Virus record (IMG/VR): IMGVR_UViG_3300044823_000209
Location: 1 to 21,693 of that record
Strand: one strand, 5' to 3'
Source of the DNA: a virus
DNA length: 21,693 bases
Shown here piece by piece: positions 1 to 8,100 of this stretch; the first letter of the stretch is position 1, and each line of letters starts with the position of its first letter. The translations under genes and the position numbers were made by a program. The notes beneath the pieces were generated by a model. It did not search any database and was not told the origin of the DNA. It was given only the letters and a program-made list of their open reading frames with translations.

Positions 1-2
1 TT

Positions 3-494
3 TCAGCCGTTGAAAATGGTTGTACTCGTGGGAGTGGTCAAAACGCTTGGGAAAATACTCGGTGAGTTGGGCGTAAAGGTTCTCCCTTGTTTCAACAATT
101 TTTTTTTTAATACCGCCTCGGTCAACCCATGTTCTGACAGGGTTTTGAGAATAGACTTAAGGTTGTCTGCGGACAGATCCGTGACCTGCCGACCGTCTAC
201 GGAGTGAATCAGGCAGCCAAAGGCAAGATGTTTAAGGTTTACTCCGTTGATAATGTTCCAAACCAAACTCCTTAAATTCTGAACCTCTCCGGCAAGTTTC
301 TGCGGATCCTTTATTAAGCTGCTGATTGTATTAAGGTGAAGCGTGTCGATCTCCGTGAAGTCGGAACCTATGCCTGAGTCGATCAGTAAATACTTATTGA
401 AGTAACTGTAATTCTCTGCCGGGAGATCATCAATGCTTTCAAATAACTTGAATTCAATGGACTTAAGAAATTTATTTAATCGGATCGTTATCAT
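3..494 (-). CDS. Hypothetical phage protein in the tail-assembly position
   Basis: A complete 163-residue protein. It starts with ATG, which overlaps the TAA stop of the preceding exported cargo gene by one base (TAATG), so translation may be coupled. It is soluble, helix-rich and mixed in charge, with a Ser/Thr/Pro-rich tail and no signal peptide or membrane segment. I recognise no family. Gene order (portal, scaffold, capsid, completion proteins, then this) places it where siphophages usually keep tail-assembly chaperone genes, just before a tape-measure gene that would lie beyond the left edge. That role is inferred from position only. Base composition is like the phage backbone (one GGATCC near 303), unlike the AT-rich gene upstream, so it is probably an original phage gene. 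Confidence 0.75.
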   Translation of the reverse strand: MITIRLNKFLKSIEFKLFESIDDLPAENYSYFNKYLLIDSGIGSDFTEIDTLHLNTISSLIKDPQKLAGEVQNLRSLVWNIINGVNLKHLAFGCLIHSVDGRQVTDLSADNLKSILKTLSEHGLTEAVLKKKLLKQGRTFTPNSPSIFPSVLTTPTSTTIFNG

Positions 495-1243
495 TAGAAA
501 GTGTGCTCTTCAAAAACACCTATATTTTCCTGATTCCATTGGATACCAAAATGTCCATCAAGTATTTCTAAAACCGGCTTGATACAATGCCATGCAACCC
601 CAACACCACTTGTTTTTTCTTTATATTTCAATACCAATAAAATGTTTTTATTGGAATCAAAAAAGACTGTATAAAAACTAATAGTTTCATTTGGCTTATT
701 GATAAGACTGACAAAAATTATTAATCCTACCCCATTAACCTTTAAGTTGAATTTGATTTGTTTTATTACAGATGTTATTGAATCTATGCACAAATGGGAT
801 TCATTGCAATCAAAATTTATTTTTTTATTCCTTGTGCCAACGAAAGTTGTATCAAAATTCTGAATACATTTTTTAAAATTGTCGAATTGTTTATTTACAA
901 AGATTAGGTCATTACAATCGCTATAAAAGTTATTCATATAGTCATTCTTTCTGCCAGGAGAACATATTTTGGCATAAGAAAAATCCAATCCGAACCAATC
1001 TGTTTTTACAATCGACTTGGCTTTTAATGCCCTGACAAGTTGCCTGGTTGCTGATGAAAATTCCAGGTATTTTATTTGCTTGATGGGAATATTAAAACTT
1101 TTACCATTGGAAATGTAGAATATAGAGTCAGTTGAAACTTCTGTTATTTTACACTTCACCGTGTCTTTATTCACAGCAATTCTATGCTGTGAATAAAGAT
1201 TTACAGAACTAAGTATTGTAAGAAATAAAATAAACTTTTTCAT
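494..1243 (-). CDS. AT-rich exported hypothetical protein (moron-like cargo)
   Basis: A 249-residue protein. It begins with a classical signal peptide: Met-Lys-Lys, about 13 hydrophobic residues, then a Ser-Gln cleavage region near residue 19. The rest is a mixed alpha/beta sequence with several Cys and no family I recognise. It is much richer in A+T than its neighbours and has no GGATCC, which the backbone uses often. Genes on both sides are phage tail-type genes on the same strand. A TAGTTTTG promoter-like element lies 13 bases before its ATG, so it could be transcribed on its own. I infer a late-acquired cargo gene whose product is exported by the host. Its early codons contain a perfect 15-bp inverted repeat (1164-1199). 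Confidence 0.8.
   Translation of the reverse strand: MKKFILFLTILSSVNLYSQHRIAVNKDTVKCKITEVSTDSIFYISNGKSFNIPIKQIKYLEFSSATRQLVRALKAKSIVKTDWFGLDFSYAKICSPGRKNDYMNNFYSDCNDLIFVNKQFDNFKKCIQNFDTTFVGTRNKKINFDCNESHLCIDSITSVIKQIKFNLKVNGVGLIIFVSLINKPNETISFYTVFFDSNKNILLVLKYKEKTSGVGVAWHCIKPVLEILDGHFGIQWNQENIGVFEEHTF
1164..1199. repeat. Perfect 15-bp inverted repeat containing two opposed DnaA boxes
   Basis: The arms 1164-1178 and 1185-1199 are exact reverse complements around a 6-base loop (ATTCTA). Each arm contains TTATTCACA, which matches the DnaA-box consensus TTATNCACA, so two boxes face each other. The repeat lies within the first codons of the exported cargo gene, just after the signal peptide codons. 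In RNA it would form a stable hairpin; in DNA it is a candidate site for a dimeric DnaA-type binder. Confidence 0.85.
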
Positions 1244-1256
1244 GACTTTTTTTTTG

Positions 1257-1264
1257 CAAAACTA
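1257..1264 (-). promoter_or_regulatory. Putative Bacteroidota -7 element (TAGTTTTG)
   Basis: Read on the minus strand this is TAGTTTTG, an exact match to the Bacteroidota -7 consensus TAnnTTTG, 13 bases before the ATG at 1243. I see no convincing TTTG -33 element at the usual distance. It is plausible as a private promoter of the cargo gene. Confidence 0.35.
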
Positions 1265-1283
1265 CACCTTCCTGTCAGAGTTG

Positions 1284-1712
1284 TTATTTATTTCTATTCA
1301 CAACTCTCATAAGTGCTGTTGCTGTCCGGTTCCTGGTTTCCTCAGTCGTCCACATTTTACCACAAGCCGGGTTCTTACAGCGATAGTGCCACATGGTAGA
1401 AAAATACACCCTGCCCTGATAGTTGAACTTCCAATTGCTGTGATCCCTCTTGGCAATCGCTGAACATTGAGCACATGGGATCTCTTTAGGGAATTTTACC
1501 TTCAAAGGGTTTTCGATTTTCTTTTTAAATCCGTATCTGATGAAAATTGAAAGCCTGCCTGCTCGCTTTGCCAGATAGATCAAAGTCTTTTTAACATAAT
1601 GGTAAATTGTTTCGCTTACCCAAAGAATCCCGGCCAAAACAAAATGATATAAGGAGATAACAAGGAATTTACAAACCTTGCAAAGTCCGAGGAAAAAGTC
1701 TTTACCTTTCAT
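1284..1712 (-). CDS. Membrane-anchored zinc-ribbon protein in the tail region
   Basis: 142 residues from the ATG at 1712. This start overlaps the stop of the upstream tail-completion gene (ATGA), which is why I prefer it to the TTG two codons earlier. The N-terminal part has a hydrophobic stretch at about residues 13-33 that could be one membrane helix, then a Lys/Arg-rich linker. The C-terminal half has a four-Cys arrangement, Cys80-x2-Cys83 and Cys112-x4-Cys117, typical of a zinc ribbon and resembling small phage Ogr/Delta-type fingers in layout only. The last 25 residues are basic. Function unknown. A membrane-tethered zinc protein is odd among virion genes; regulation, lysis or superinfection control are all possible. 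Confidence 0.7.
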   Translation of the reverse strand: MKGKDFFLGLCKVCKFLVISLYHFVLAGILWVSETIYHYVKKTLIYLAKRAGRLSIFIRYGFKKKIENPLKVKFPKEIPCAQCSAIAKRDHSNWKFNYQGRVYFSTMWHYRCKNPACGKMWTTEETRNRTATALMRVVNRNK

Positions 1713-2302
1713 GAGCAAACGAATTGAATGAATTCAAGGGTACAATCAAATCTTACTGCATAATACGGCTGCTGCCAAAGGTTCTTTTGTTGGGAGTCAA
1801 GTGCATATCCCCTGAAAACGTCCTCTATTTTTTGGTCATAGATTTTGTTGGGAATGATACTGCCACCTATTTTATGCATTTGCGTGTTAAGTACCATTGT
1901 TATGACGTTCTTGAATGCTTCCCGGTAAATAGCGTAATCACCTACCCATTTGGTCATACCTAAGTAGCGCTTGAAGTTTATAAAAAATATAATAGAAAGG
2001 TCAATAGTATACTTGGCTCTCGAATACCTGACATTCTCTCCATTTTTTACCGGAGTGAAGGTGATCGGATCCTGATACTCGAAGAACACAAACCCTGCGT
2101 TACTATCGTTTGGCAAAAGGTTTATTTCATCGGTTAAACTCCCCTGAGTAACGACCGGGATCAATCCATTGTCCAAAAACTTTTTATAGGCGAGTCCGTA
2201 AATTTTAATATTATCCCTTGAAGGGCGTAATGGCTCGACGGTATTGAATGCCGTATTAAATGCGGTTCCGACCTTGGTTACAATCTCGTTCAGGGTTGTC
2301 AT
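1709..2302 (-). CDS. Putative tail-completion or head-tail joining protein
   Basis: 197 residues. The start overlaps the upstream gene's stop by 4 bases, and its own stop overlaps the next start by 4 bases, so it sits in a tightly coupled row. It has no signal peptide. The middle is beta-rich with several Phe/Tyr strands (about residues 70-115), followed by a helical stretch, and it ends in a strand-rich segment. Size, fold pattern and place (after the GpG/gp10-like gene, before the tail genes) fit a tail-terminator or completion protein. I assign this by position and general character, not by a diagnostic motif. Confidence 0.6.
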   Translation of the reverse strand: MTTLNEIVTKVGTAFNTAFNTVEPLRPSRDNIKIYGLAYKKFLDNGLIPVVTQGSLTDEINLLPNDSNAGFVFFEYQDPITFTPVKNGENVRYSRAKYTIDLSIIFFINFKRYLGMTKWVGDYAIYREAFKNVITMVLNTQMHKIGGSIIPNKIYDQKIEDVFRGYALDSQQKNLWQQPYYAVRFDCTLEFIQFVCS

Positions 2303-2754
2303 GATAAAAGAATTTGCTCCCGGATCTTCTGCACGATCCTGGGGTTTATTAAGTCCTGAACCTTACTGAGGTTCTCTTTGGTGAGGGAAAATATAAACTC
2401 GCTGTATCTCTTAATGAGTCCTGCGGTCAGATCCCATCCTTTTACCATTGCCGGGGGTGCTGTGATCTCAATAAAGTCAATGCCGTAATGAATGATAAAC
2501 GACTTGTGCCAATCTCCTTTTTCAAACAACGTCACATGAGTAGGCAACCCTTCTTTCATTTTCTTGACAATGGTACTTGGAGCGTAATCAGGAAGTACCG
2601 GAGAACCCTCAGAATTGATCCCTTTGTTAAATAACTGATCCGTCCGGTTCAGGTCAAGGATTTCTTTTTCGTTCTCCTTTACGACTGCGTTAATGATCGC
2701 ACCCTTATCCAAGGATTGAAGCGTGTCAATCAGCTTATCCAAAACGTCGGTCAT
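2299..2754 (-). CDS. Phage virion morphogenesis protein (GpG/HK97 gp10-like)
   Basis: 151 residues. Residues about 40-85 carry the pattern usual in Bacteroidota phage morphogenesis proteins of this size: a Phe-Asn-Lys-Gly-Ile segment, then a Tyr-x-Pro-x-Thr core, Lys-rich residues, and a Thr-Leu-Phe-x-Lys-Gly-Asp-x-x-x-Ser-Phe region. Helices flank it. It lies directly after the large virion protein (stop and start overlap by one base) and before the tail-completion-like gene, as head-tail joining genes do. The role is probably head-tail connection or tail-tube completion. Confidence 0.6.
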   Translation of the reverse strand: MTDVLDKLIDTLQSLDKGAIINAVVKENEKEILDLNRTDQLFNKGINSEGSPVLPDYAPSTIVKKMKEGLPTHVTLFEKGDWHKSFIIHYGIDFIEITAPPAMVKGWDLTAGLIKRYSEFIFSLTKENLSKVQDLINPRIVQKIREQILLS

Positions 2755-4040
2755 TATATTGAGTCTATCTCAATTCCCTTGCCTCGGGTACCGAGGCATG
2801 GCGAATCAAAGTTTGAAAAGTCTAACTCTATGCCTGTAATTTCATCCTCAAGGATCTTTTCGAGGCTGATGATCTTGGCCTGATTGTCGCCCTTGAGTTC
2901 CAACATGGCACGATCCCGGGTTGCTTGAGCCGTGAAGTCTGTCCGGGTAGTGAAAGCGATCTGCTTTAAAACATCAGCCGTGACCTGCTTCTGCAAAGCG
3001 TTTCTGAAAATATTTTGATTGTAAACTAACAAATCGGTGTAGTCACATTTTACCGTCAGCCTCATGTTCATCCCGAAATTATTGGTAGGATCATAGCCGA
3101 TTAACGTAAGATCCGGCAGGGTTGTACCTCGTAAAGCTGAGAAGGGTAGGGCAAACGGTCTGATACCAACGTACTTTGTCCATTCGAGATATGCGAGTCT
3201 GTTATAAGTTTGTGTGATACAACCCTGACACGGAACCACGTTAAAATTGTAGAGTTTCTGCAAGGCTTGACCTGTAATATCGTCCTCGAAGTAGCCAACA
3301 TAAAACCTTCCACCGGCATCATTCCCCCCTGATTTGCAGAAGTTGAAAATAAAGTCGGTCGGCTTGAACCATTGGAAGCTGCTGCCTTCAACTGTGGTAA
3401 ACTTGAATGAGGCAATCGGATCCTGCTTGCTCGAATGAAAAACGTAAATATTTTTATCTGTATTGATCTCTGTGAATTGAAGTCCGAGTTCTTCGACCTT
3501 TACCTGTAATGAGTCAAAATTCTTGATCGTAATTTCAAAACCCACAAACCGGCTCTGCCGGATAATCGGATTGTGAAGTTCACCGGCTCCGTCGAAAATC
3601 AAAAGGTTCTGCAGCAGTCCTTTCGTACTCCGGTTTATTTTTTTGGCTAAGAGAACCTGATCGACCACGCTACTGATTGCCCCAAGCGTCAAATTCTTTA
3701 CGTGCTGCGATAAGAGGCTGCAAAACCAATCCGGTGAGGTGTTGGGGGCATGAGCCTTGTTTGCGTCCTGTAACGAAACATACACCGTGTTACTTGCCCT
3801 TACGATTGCACCTTTGGGATAGGTGACTGCTGCATCATAAGGGGAAGCGTTATAATTGTCAAAGTCCGGACAGGTAGCGTAAATATTCTCAAGCGTGACT
3901 AAGGGGTGTCCGTCATTGAAAACCTTGCCACTTATGGAAGTGGTAAGGTCTGTTCCTAATTGAGGAAGGTCCGGATTGTTCGAATTTCTCCAACCTACCA
4001 GTGGAAGGAAGGCAGCTTGAATGGTTGCTATGTCGTACAT
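2754..4040 (-). CDS. Large virion protein with a carbohydrate-binding-like module
   Basis: 428 residues, no signal peptide, placed just downstream of the major capsid gene. Residues about 67-106 read like a chitin-binding type 3 / CBM5-12 module: an aromatic Tyr, then a Tyr-Pro-Lys-Gly turn, Val-Tyr-Val-Ser, an Asn/Pro-rich loop, and a final Asp-Trp-Phe. The rest is beta-rich with several aromatic clusters and a Cys-x2-Cys near residue 275. I know such proteins from Bacteroidota prophages as structural or hypothetical. The module suggests display on the virion surface and weak sugar binding, as in capsid decoration proteins, but a head-completion role is equally possible. Confidence 0.65.
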   Translation of the reverse strand: MYDIATIQAAFLPLVGWRNSNNPDLPQLGTDLTTSISGKVFNDGHPLVTLENIYATCPDFDNYNASPYDAAVTYPKGAIVRASNTVYVSLQDANKAHAPNTSPDWFCSLLSQHVKNLTLGAISSVVDQVLLAKKINRSTKGLLQNLLIFDGAGELHNPIIRQSRFVGFEITIKNFDSLQVKVEELGLQFTEINTDKNIYVFHSSKQDPIASFKFTTVEGSSFQWFKPTDFIFNFCKSGGNDAGGRFYVGYFEDDITGQALQKLYNFNVVPCQGCITQTYNRLAYLEWTKYVGIRPFALPFSALRGTTLPDLTLIGYDPTNNFGMNMRLTVKCDYTDLLVYNQNIFRNALQKQVTADVLKQIAFTTRTDFTAQATRDRAMLELKGDNQAKIISLEKILEDEITGIELDFSNFDSPCLGTRGKGIEIDSI

Positions 4041-4061
4041 CGGATCCGGGTTTGATTGTTA

Positions 4062-4075
4062 CCCCTTGAAAGGGG
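4062..4075. repeat. GC-rich dyad between capsid gene and next virion gene
   Basis: CCCCTT-GA-AAGGGG forms a 6-bp stem with a minimal loop in the 77-bp gap downstream of the capsid gene. On the minus strand it is not followed by a U-run, so it is a weak terminator at best. It may be an RNA stabiliser or a processing point that helps set a high capsid level. Confidence 0.5.
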
Positions 4076-4117
4076 GGCGGTTTTCTTTGATCGGGAAAGC
4101 GCCTTAATACCTTATGC

Positions 4118-5146
4118 TTACTGAGCGAGAATGTCAGCTTTGAGAATTGTTCCCGGAAGTGTGGCCGGTGAACTGTTGTAAGGAGTCACCAGTGCGTAAT
4201 CAAACGAGAACTGATAATGAATACGGTTCGAGGCTTCAAACCCTGCACCGGCTTCGGTTGAGTTGTCGTTACAACCGACCTGAGTCTTTAAACCGACCTC
4301 GAAACCAAGTTCCGGAAGGTTCTCAACGGTCCAGGTGGTATTGTATGCCTGTTCACCCATGCGTGCCGAAGGATCAATCCAGGTCACAATCCCTGCGCTT
4401 CCTTTAGGCATCACAAAGAAGGTATCCCTTGCGTTGTCGGAGAGTGTTACCCTGTTGGAAAAACCAAGATCGAAGTCACCAAACTGAAATGCTAAATTCT
4501 GAGCGTTTCCGATCCCCTGATTTTTCAGAAGGTTCACCAGGGACTGCATCCTTGGAGTGGCAACGAGGTTAAAGCGTCCGTTCAGGTCGTTCTGATACAT
4601 GATTGAACTGAGTTCATTAAGAACATTGTTCGTATCGGTTGCCGGGAATAGAATGACATTATTAGTAAACGGATAAGGCTTACCTGCACCGTTATTCACC
4701 TGCGACTTATTGGCGTTAAGGTAATTGTAGCAAGCTATATCCATAGCCGTCAAAATCGACTTCTGACTGTCCTTCATTTTCATGTTGAAGTCCTGCTGCA
4801 ATCCGATATAATTGTTCCCGTACTGAGAAGGAACCATGTGGAAATTCCATACAATAGTGCCGAACACTAAAGTAACGAAAGCGGATTCATTGCTGTTTGT
4901 TACAACGGCACATGAACGGGTGTTTGTGATTGCGTAATCTTTGGTTTTGATTACGGGAATTGTGACCGGACGAGTCTGAGCCTTGCGACCTGCCTCAAGG
5001 GTAGCTGCCGGGATCAAATTAGGGGTGTCACGTTTGAAGAGTTCGAAAACGCCATACTGAGAAAGGCGGTGTTCTGCCAGGTCCAGGGCGCTGTCTGCAT
5101 ACGGCAGACGGTAGGCATCAAGGACGGTCAAAGCTAAATTTGCCAT
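4118..5146 (-). CDS. Major capsid protein
   Basis: 342 residues. It forms the icosahedral shell. It lies directly after the coiled-coil scaffold gene with a 72-bp leader, the standard order portal-scaffold-capsid. The sequence is rich in Asn, Thr, Ala and aromatic residues, with no signal peptide or membrane helix. A long helix at about residues 120-145 (Met/Lys/Ser/Asp-rich) resembles the spine helix of HK97-fold capsids. The final third is beta-rich and ends with a Pro/Leu segment. The start ATG has an A-rich leader with no Shine-Dalgarno, as is normal in Bacteroidota. The assignment rests on size, composition and context; no cleavable protease domain is encoded nearby. Confidence 0.8.
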   Translation of the reverse strand: MANLALTVLDAYRLPYADSALDLAEHRLSQYGVFELFKRDTPNLIPAATLEAGRKAQTRPVTIPVIKTKDYAITNTRSCAVVTNSNESAFVTLVFGTIVWNFHMVPSQYGNNYIGLQQDFNMKMKDSQKSILTAMDIACYNYLNANKSQVNNGAGKPYPFTNNVILFPATDTNNVLNELSSIMYQNDLNGRFNLVATPRMQSLVNLLKNQGIGNAQNLAFQFGDFDLGFSNRVTLSDNARDTFFVMPKGSAGIVTWIDPSARMGEQAYNTTWTVENLPELGFEVGLKTQVGCNDNSTEAGAGFEASNRIHYQFSFDYALVTPYNSSPATLPGTILKADILAQ

Positions 5147-5218
5147 TTTAAATTAGTTTTTTGTAGTTTGTACTGAGTGGTTTTAGTTTCTGTCCTTGTC
5201 CCCTTCGGACGTAGTATT

Positions 5219-6091
5219 TTATTGTAACGGTAACGCTGATCCATACTGCTTGAAAGCTGCCATGAATTCGTTTGAGCCTCTTACCAAGCCTGCCTTTAAA
5301 AGGTGGTCTGTCAATTCGCCCTGAGTCTTTATGGAAGCCGGTACATGAACGGATACAACCGTTTTGCCGTCTTTATCTTTGGTCACGTTTGCCGGTGGCG
5401 TGGTACCACTCCCCTTTGCGACAATACCGTTATCAATGATGTCTTTTAACTCTTCCCTGAGCAGGGTTTCAGCCGAAGCCGGTAAATATGTAGCTAAGTC
5501 TAACTCAGCCGTTCCGTCTTCCTTCATGAACACGACCTTCCCGTCAACCATCTTCGCCCTTGCGGTCATTTTTGCTTTGGTAGCCTCAATGTAAGTGTCA
5601 AGTACTGGTTTCGGGATCTCCTTAAACTTCAAGCCTGTCATAGCCTGACTCAGGTGAGCGTTGATTTCCCTTTGGACAAGTTGCTGATTTAAAAGGGCAA
5701 TTTTGTCCGTCAGGTCTTTCTCCTTCTTGGCTGCTGCACTCCGTACATTCTCGAGTTCAACCCCACCCCCGTTTTTCTTCAGTTCCTCGATCTGCTCCTT
5801 GAGTTTTTTAACATCTGCATTGGAAAGCTGATCTTTGAAGTCCTTTAAAACCCTGACGGCATAGTCATAGGTCTTCTCGTCTGCATTTTTTGGGATCCCG
5901 GTAGAGGTGAGAACGTCACGATCAATACGGTCGTAGATCTCCTTTACCTTGGGTTTCATATCCCGTTCAATTTCAACATTCCTGTAATTGGTAAGGAAGG
6001 TTGTTTCTTCTGAGGGTGTTCTGATAATGAATTCCGCTTCCTGCGACCCCTGCACGAAAGCTAATGCTTGTTCTTTAGTCATTTTAGGCAT
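5219..6091 (-). CDS. Capsid scaffold protein (coiled coil)
   Basis: 290 residues, very rich in Lys, Glu, Asp, Ala and Leu. A coiled coil spans about residues 85-150, with a Gly-Gly-Gly break near 108-110. The C-terminal part (about 225-290) is a compact helical segment after a Gly/Ser/Thr/Pro linker, as expected for the capsid-binding end of scaffold proteins. I chose the ATG at 6091 because AGGAG lies 9 bases before it, one of the few Shine-Dalgarno-like sites here; a second ATG is three codons later. Between portal and capsid genes, it should direct procapsid assembly and then be lost. I see no protease motif. Confidence 0.75.
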   Translation of the reverse strand: MPKMTKEQALAFVQGSQEAEFIIRTPSEETTFLTNYRNVEIERDMKPKVKEIYDRIDRDVLTSTGIPKNADEKTYDYAVRVLKDFKDQLSNADVKKLKEQIEELKKNGGGVELENVRSAAAKKEKDLTDKIALLNQQLVQREINAHLSQAMTGLKFKEIPKPVLDTYIEATKAKMTARAKMVDGKVVFMKEDGTAELDLATYLPASAETLLREELKDIIDNGIVAKGSGTTPPANVTKDKDGKTVVSVHVPASIKTQGELTDHLLKAGLVRGSNEFMAAFKQYGSALPLQ

Positions 6092-6125
6092 TCCGTTTTT
6101 CTCCTACGGTTTAGTGAATATTGAA

Positions 6126-6395
6126 TTACTCTTTTGGTTCGATAATAAGCGAAGGATCATGAAGGATCTCTGCCCCTACATGATTGAATAAATGTTTGTG
6201 CGTTTGATACCCTTCAAAGTCTTTCGGTGAAAAAATAATCACTCGTTTACGGTCTTCAAACCTGAGCGGATCCTTTGTTGCTGTCCGTTCAACCACCTGC
6301 AGGTGGTAGTGGTGCTCTTCTCCCGGTTGCATCAGGTATTGTGGATTCCGGTTGCCCGGGATTCCCTGCTGTTTCTTTTGCTTGTTCGCTGGCAT
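6126..6395 (-). CDS. Small basic phage protein overlapping the portal gene
   Basis: 89 residues from the ATG at 6395; the frame extends upstream but the longer form would lie deeper inside the portal gene. It overlaps the portal 3' end by about 107 bases in another frame and ends 35 bases before the scaffold start. It begins with a Lys/Gln-rich segment, then has His-rich and acidic stretches, and no signal peptide or membrane segment. I recognise no family. A similarly sized gene between portal and scaffold occurs in many phages, but I cannot give it a role. Confidence 0.6.
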   Translation of the reverse strand: MPANKQKKQQGIPGNRNPQYLMQPGEEHHYHLQVVERTATKDPLRFEDRKRVIIFSPKDFEGYQTHKHLFNHVGAEILHDPSLIIEPKE

Positions 6396-8022
6396 AACTG
6401 TTGAGTTGTTTGTTAATAATGTCAATTTTTTTAAAGTAGTCCATCCCTTCACCGAATTCAGTTACAGGAAGGTTCTCACGTTCAAACCGTCTGACATAAG
6501 CGTCCAAATTCAGCTTTATCAACATGGTTTCCTTGGAGATAAGTCCTGCGGTGTAAACCGCCAAAGTGTCTGTGACGGATTTTGTCGGGTACGGGTCTAA
6601 ATCCATAATGATCCCCACCCGTTCTTTAGTTTCCGAGTCAATTCTGTATTTCGTATCAAAATAGGCTCCCGTTAAGTCTGAAATGATCGCTTCGGGTGCC
6701 TGGTAGCTTTTAGCGTTACTGATGTCGTTAAGAATATCATTCTCGTTCTGCAAGTAAAACTCAGTACCGTAATCCACTTCAGCGCTGCTGAACTTCTCCC
6801 CGTAGCGTAACTGAGCCAACGTAGAGGCTGTCCATTTATGGATTTCCTCGAAGTTCAACTTCAGGCTGAGTAAAATATCCTTTCTGCTCTCGAATGAAGA
6901 CTTGACCTGTTTGACGTTCTTCGCCTGATCGTTCTTGGGATCCCCGTCAAACCCTACACAACTCTTAAAGATTTTGTCTGCAAGGCGTGTTTCCTCTTCT
7001 GTGTTGTAATCCAAACTTTCACGCTCTGCCGGGATAACCTTGAGTGGGTTATTCATCAGGTCAGGATCTTCCTTCGCTTGCGGAGCCGGTACTTTGATGT
7101 ACGATCCTGCTCCCATGAGTTTCTTGCCTTTGGGGTTTCTTACGAACTTCCCTTCCTCTCCGGGTGTTCCGGTTTTCTTCTCTTCGGTGTTGTAGGAAAC
7201 ATAAATAGGATAAGAGGCATACAGATCCAGGTGACGCTTACTGATCCTGTGGAAAAGCAACCAATCCAACTCACCGAGGGAAGTAGTAATAGGACTCCTT
7301 CTGTTAATAAAATTCCTGGACTTCAAACGGTCCGTCCATAACATTCTTGCCGGTGCCGCTTCAAGTCCGTGCTTAACTTCGGTTTTCAGAATGAGTTTAT
7401 CCCTTTCTCCGGTAAAGACTCTCCAATAGGTATCATCGATACAAACCGTGCTACCTTCCCCGTCCAGGAAAATCACATACTCTATCTGATTGTCCTTGTC
7501 CACCTGAACATCTATAACGTGGTCAATCTCCACAAAGTAGTAATAGGGTTCCGGAGAGGTCGATTGTTCGTTAGCGTCAGAGGGAAGGTCAACTACAACA
7601 ATCGAATCAATGGAGTTCTTCATCGCTTCAAAGGCTTCTGCCTTAAACTTGTCGCTATTGAAAAACTCTTTAAAGTCTTCCCCTAATTGCTTATCTGTAA
7701 ATAAGTATCTCTCATTTGCGTTCTTCCCGTCAAAGACTCGTTTCAGGTTCGTGTAAATATTCTCAAGTAGCTCGGTTGTTGGAAGCGGATAGGTCAACAG
7801 TGACTTAAAGGTGTCAAACTTGTCTGCCGGCAGGATTCCCGGTAATACTTCGGTCCCACCGATCCACTTAAAGAAGTCGCTCAGGTAACTGTCTGAAGGA
7901 AGTTCCTCTATGGTAGAATCGGAGTGAAACTGCAACCGTTTGCCATGCTGGACCCCTGTCCTGACTTCGGTAAGATGAGCCGGTTTGATTGCGAGTTGCT
8001 GTATTTGACTTAGTTCGAGCAT
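6289..8022 (-). CDS. Portal protein
   Basis: 577 residues from the ATG at 8022. A TTG 17 codons upstream is possible, but the ATG form begins with a helical N-terminus typical of the family. The protein forms the dodecameric ring through which DNA enters the head and to which terminase and connector bind. Size, the long mixed helix/strand core, and a helical C-terminal half (about residues 380-540, many Lys/Glu/Leu) ending in a disordered Pro/Gly/Ala tail all fit portals. The acidic Asp-Tyr-Asn-Thr-Glu-Glu region near 345 resembles the stem/wing border of related portals. It lies upstream of scaffold and capsid. It is separated from terminase by the cargo island, which is unusual. Confidence 0.75.
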   Translation of the reverse strand: MLELSQIQQLAIKPAHLTEVRTGVQHGKRLQFHSDSTIEELPSDSYLSDFFKWIGGTEVLPGILPADKFDTFKSLLTYPLPTTELLENIYTNLKRVFDGKNANERYLFTDKQLGEDFKEFFNSDKFKAEAFEAMKNSIDSIVVVDLPSDANEQSTSPEPYYYFVEIDHVIDVQVDKDNQIEYVIFLDGEGSTVCIDDTYWRVFTGERDKLILKTEVKHGLEAAPARMLWTDRLKSRNFINRRSPITTSLGELDWLLFHRISKRHLDLYASYPIYVSYNTEEKKTGTPGEEGKFVRNPKGKKLMGAGSYIKVPAPQAKEDPDLMNNPLKVIPAERESLDYNTEEETRLADKIFKSCVGFDGDPKNDQAKNVKQVKSSFESRKDILLSLKLNFEEIHKWTASTLAQLRYGEKFSSAEVDYGTEFYLQNENDILNDISNAKSYQAPEAIISDLTGAYFDTKYRIDSETKERVGIIMDLDPYPTKSVTDTLAVYTAGLISKETMLIKLNLDAYVRRFERENLPVTEFGEGMDYFKKIDIINKQLNSYASEQAKETAGNPGQPESTIPDATGRRAPLPPAGG

Positions 8023-8100
8023 CTTTTTGAAAACGAAGCAGGGCGAAGGCAGATCCCTCACCCTGAGGTACAACCTATGACGGTTGAGAATTTTTCATGG

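Noticed and set aside
10-207. Plus-strand open frames inside the minus-strand genes across the window, for example near 10-207, 7369-7686 or 18211-18723
   Set aside because: They oppose well-supported genes, have no start signals or recognisable domains, and look like antisense shadows.
1284-1300. CTATTCACA near 1293 as another DnaA box
   Set aside because: It differs from the consensus at the first position and stands alone inside coding DNA.
3101-3415. Alternative minus-strand frame within the large virion protein gene
   Set aside because: It lies fully inside another gene in a different frame and has no domain or coupling signal.
4062-4075. GC-rich hairpin as intrinsic terminator after the capsid gene
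   Set aside because: On the minus strand no U-run follows, and the next virion gene must still be transcribed; kept only as a dyad.
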